From Colletes latitarsis (lineage: Eukaryota; Arthropoda; Insecta; Hymenoptera; Colletidae): a stretch of 64,000 bases of DNA. This document shows, piece by piece, positions 60,724 through 64,000 of this stretch. A program made the translations under genes and the position numbers. The stretch is taken from assembly GCF_051014445.1 (NCBI RefSeq), contig NC_135134.1, positions 27,593,672 through 27,657,671 of the forward strand. Reading direction: 5' to 3'. Position 1 is the first letter of the stretch. Each line of letters begins with the position of its first letter. The notes below the pieces were generated by a model that saw nothing but the letters and a program-made list of their open reading frames with translations, did not search any database and was not told the origin of the DNA.

Positions 60724-62193
60724 AGAAATATGCGAAAGTATGAGCCTGACGAGAGCAAATCCTAGACCTAACCCAGACCAAACTTGCGTTATCCTCAAAA
60801 ATATTGATCGAAACCTGGTTTAATCGACTGTTTGAGTGTGGTACCACATTACTACGTGACCCAAACCAGAAAAAACCCAGGTTCTGTTCAACAAGTATGT
60901 GAAAAACGCGAAAGTATGAGCCTGATGAGGGCAAATCCCAGACCTATCCCAGACCAAACTTGCGTTATCCTCAAAAATATTGATCGAAACCTGGTTTAAT
61001 CGACTGTTTGAGTGTGGTACCACATTACTACGTGACCCAAACCAGAAAAAACCCAGGTTCTGTTCAACAAGTATGTGAAGAATGCGAAAGCATGAGTCTG
61101 ATGAGTGAAAATCCCAGGCCTTACCTAGACCTAACATGCGTTATCCCCAAGAATATTAATCGAAACCTGGTTTAATCGACTGTTTCAGTGTGGTACCACA
61201 TTACTATGTGATCCAAACCAGAAAATAGCCGAGGATCTATCCATGAAGTATAAGAAATATGCGAAAGTATGAGCCTGATGAGGGCAAATCCTAGACCTAA
61301 CCCAGACCTAACATGCGTTATCCTCAAAAATATTTATCAAGACCAGGTTTAACTGAATGTTTCAGTGTGGTACCACATTACTACGTGATCCAAACCAGAA
61401 AAAACCCAGGATGCGTTCAACAAGTATGCGAAGAATGCGAAGGTATGAGTCTGATGCGTGAAAATCCCAGGCCTAACCTAGACCTAACATGCGTTATCCC
61501 CAAGAATATTAATCGAAACCTGGTTTAATCGACTGTTTCAGTGTGGTACCACATTACTATGTGATCCAAACCAGAAAATAGCCGAGGATCTATCCATGAA
61601 GTATAAGAAATATGCGAAAGTATGAGCCTGACGAGAGCAAATCCTAGACCTAACCCAGACCTAACATGCGTTATCCTCTAAAATATTTATCAAGACCAGG
61701 TTTAATTGATTGTTTCAGTGTGGTCCCACATTACTACGTGATCCAAACCAGAAAAAACCCAGGATCCGTTCAACAGGTATGTGAAGAATGCGAAAGAATG
61801 AGTCTGATGAGTGAAAATCCCAGGCCTTACCTAGACCAAACTTGCGTTATCCTCAAAAATATTGATCGAAACCTGGTTTAATCGACTGTTTGAGTGTGGT
61901 ACCACATTACTACGTGACCCAAACCAGAAAAAACCCAGGTTCTGTTCAACAAGTATGTGAAAAACGCGAAAGTATGAGCCTGATGAGGGCAAATCCCAGA
62001 CCTATCCCAGACCAAACTTGCGTTATCCTCTAAAATATAGATCGAAACCAGGTTTAATCGACTGTTTCAGTGTGGTCCCACATTACTACGTGACCCAAAC
62101 CAGAAAAAACCCAGGATCCGTTAAACAAGTATGTGAAAAACGCGAACGTATGAGTCTGATGAGGGCAGATCCCAGGCCTAACCTAGACCTAAC

Positions 62194-63542
62194 ATGCGTT
62201 ATCCTCAAAAATATTGGTCGAAACGTGGTTTAATCGACTGTTTCAGTGTGGTACCACATTACTACGTGACCCAAACCAGAAAAAACCCAGGATCCGTTAA
62301 ACAAGTATGTGAAAAACGCGAACGTATGAGTCTGATGAGGGCAGATCCCAGACCTATCCCAGACCTAACTTGCGTTGTCCTCTAAGATATTGATGGAAAC
62401 CAGGTTTAATTGACTGTTTCAGTGTTGTACTTCATTACTACGTGATGCAATCCAGAAAAAGCCCAGGATCTAGCCATCAAGTATGAGAAATATGCGAAAG
62501 TATGAGCCTGACGAGAGCAAATCCTAGACCTAACCCAGACCTAACATGCGTTATCCTCTAAAATATTTATCAAGACCAGGTTTAATTGATTGTTTCAGTG
62601 TGGTCCCACATTACTACGTGATCCAAACCAGAAAAAACCCAGGATCCGTTCAACAGGTATGTGAAGAATGCGAAAGAATGAGTCTGATGAGTGAAAATCC
62701 CAGGCCTTACCTAGACCTAACATGCGTTATCCGCAAGAATATTGATCGAAACCTGGTTTAATCGACTGTTTCAGTGTGGTACCACATTACTATGTGATCC
62801 AAACCAGAAAATAGCCCAGGATCTATCCATGAAGTATAAGAAATATGCGAAAGTATGAGCCTGGTGAGGGCAAATCCTAAACCTAACCCAGACCTAACAT
62901 GCGTTATCCTCAAAAATATTTATCAAGACCAGGTTTAACTGAATGTTTCAGTGTGGTACCACATTACTGCGTGATCCATACCAGAAAAAACCCAGGATCT
63001 GTTCAACAAGTATGTGAAAAATGCGAAAGCATGAGTCTGATGAGAGCAAATCCCAGGCCTAACCTAGACATAACTTTCGTTATCCTCTAAAATATTGATC
63101 GAAACCAGGTTTAGTGGGCTGTTTCAGTGTGGTACCACATTACTACGTGATACAATCCAGAAAAAGCCCAGGATCTAGCCATGAAGTATGAGAAATATGC
63201 GAAAGGATGAGCCTGATGAGGGCAAATCCTAGACCTAACCCAAATCTAACATGCGTTATCCTCTAAAATATTGATCCAAACCGGGTTTAATGGACTGCTT
63301 CAGAGTGGTACCACTTTACTACGTGATCCAAAGCGGAAAAAACCCTCGATCAGGTCAACATGTATGTTAAAACTGCGAAAGTATGACTCTGATGAGGGCA
63401 AATCCCAGGCCTAACCTAGACCTAACATGCGTTGTCCTCTAAAATATTGATGGAAACCAGGTTTAATTGACTGTTTCAGTGTTGTACTTCATTACTACGT
63501 GATGCAATCCAGAAAAAGCCCAGGATCTAGCCATGAAGTATG
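62194..63542 (+). repeat. ~1.35-kb segment, third of three copies
   Basis: The last copy in the window. From 62,899 to the window end it also matches 54,972-56,073 at offset 7,927, including the rare AAACTGGGTTTAAT and TGCGGTGTCCTG words (55,854 and 63,781). The copy therefore probably continues beyond 64,000. Confidence 0.82.
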
Positions 63543-64000
63543 AGAAATATGCGAAAGTATGAGCATGATGAGGGCAAATCCTAGACCTAACCCAAACCTA
63601 ACATGCGTTATCCTCTAAAATATTGATCCAAACTGGGTTTAATGAACTGCTTCAGTGTGGTACCACTTTACTACGTGATCCAAAGCGGAAAAAACCCTCG
63701 ATCAGGTCAACATGTATGTTAAAACTGCGAAAGTATGACCCTGATGAGGGCAAATCCCAGGCCTAACCTAGACCTAACATGCGGTGTCCTGTAAAATATT
63801 GATGGAAACCAGGTTTAATTGACTGTCTCAGTGTTGTACTTCATTACTACGTGATGCAATCCAGAAAAAGCCCAGGATCTAGACATCAAGTATGAGAAAT
63901 ATGCGAAAGAATGAGCCTGATGAGAGCAAATCCCAGACCTTACCTAGACCTAACATGAATTATTCACTAAAATATTGATCGAAACCAGGTTTAATTGACT

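Larger units (their letters stand above)
1..64000 (+). repeat. ~176-bp satellite DNA array, head to tail, whole window
   Basis: The same ~176-bp unit recurs without a break from the first to the last base, always in the same orientation. The first complete unit begins at 27 and the last partial one at 63,955, which gives about 363 monomers. Typical units are 176 or 177 bp; the exceptions seen are 165, 175, 182 and 187 bp. Landmarks in nearly every unit are GCGTTATCC, AATATT, AAACCAGGTTT, GTGGTACCAC, TACGTGATCC, CCCAGGATC, GCGAAAG and a CCTAA-containing pair at the end. No stretch over 300 bases lacks the unit, so there is no unique sequence to annotate. Known centromeric satellites often have nucleosome-sized monomers of about 150-180 bp, so a centromeric or pericentromeric origin is a reasonable inference. 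The species and satellite family are not recognised. Confidence 0.99.
51274..64000 (+). repeat. Zone 4: irregular satellite with recent five-monomer duplications
   Basis: After the HOR ends, type G units return and the order becomes irregular. HOR-like pieces (m6, m7, m8 at 51,626-52,153 and an m18-like unit at 52,331) are mixed with others. New private words appear: CAGGTTCTG, ACGTGACCCAAACC, TTGGTCGAAACGTGG, TCTGATGCGTGAAAATCC and TGCGGTGTCCTGTAAAAT. Segmental copies at offsets 4,579, 5,988, 2,819, 2,290 and 7,927 bp tile most of the zone. The window ends inside the array. Confidence 0.85.

Noticed and set aside
1..64000. CRISPR array
   Set aside because: The repeating unit is about 176 bp with no unique spacers alternating with short identical repeats, no leader and no cas genes. 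It is satellite DNA.
1..64000. Transposable element or Helitron origin of the satellite
   Set aside because: No terminal repeats, target-site duplications, reverse transcriptase or transposase remnants are visible anywhere. An ancient origin from such an element cannot be tested from this window.

Overview
The whole 64 kb window is one uninterrupted tandem satellite DNA array. I see no gene, RNA gene, transposon, non-satellite spacer or inversion in it. The monomer is about 176 bp (mostly 176 or 177), always on the same strand, and about 363 copies fit in the window. This indicates a eukaryotic constitutive heterochromatin block, most likely centromeric or pericentromeric; that location is inferred from the architecture, not shown. 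I do not recognise the monomer as a named satellite and cannot name the species. In phase with the ATGCGTTATCC start used here, each monomer carries an 11-bp dyad AAACC(A/T)GGTTT at monomer positions 28-38. It also carries a perfect palindrome TGTGGTACCACA at 54-65 and two tandem copies of an 11-bp unit (CCCAGACCTAA and variants) at 154-175. Seven recurring variants (called A-G here) are told apart by small diagnostic words.

Layout. Zone 1 (1 to ~19.5 kb) has no regular higher-order period. It is built from long, out-of-register segmental copies: 85-3755 recurs at 8542-12035, and 4335-8585 recurs at 15433-19506. Each pair is interrupted by gains or losses of whole monomers, and there are local tandem duplications of one, two and four monomers. 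Zone 2 (~19.5 to 34.2 kb) is richer in type B monomers and holds interleaved copies at offsets near 6.5, 6.7, 8.1 and 8.65 kb, plus 7-mer and 11-mer tandem copies. It also contains the odd-length monomers of 182 and 187 bp.

Zone 3 (34,233-51,273) is a true higher-order repeat (HOR). A full unit of 21 monomers (3,688 bp) can be read from 36,687 to 40,374. The other copies are deletion derivatives of 14, 17 and 18 monomers, joined through in-register hybrid monomers. Two successive 18-mers have the same length (3,160 bp) but different monomer content. Three deletions start inside the same monomer (m8). A private 11-bp deletion monomer (m3, 165 bp) tags four HOR copies.

Zone 4 (51,274-64,000) is again irregular, with recent-looking 880-bp and 881-bp five-monomer tandem duplications and a ~1.35 kb segment present three times.

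Short open frames of 63-105 codons recur throughout. They are by-products of the repeat: they open only where a monomer lacks the TGA of the ATTGATC motif, run off frame into the next monomer, and have no coding context. I list no CDS. The most interesting content is the record of unequal exchange in the HOR and the short-dyad architecture, not a protein system.
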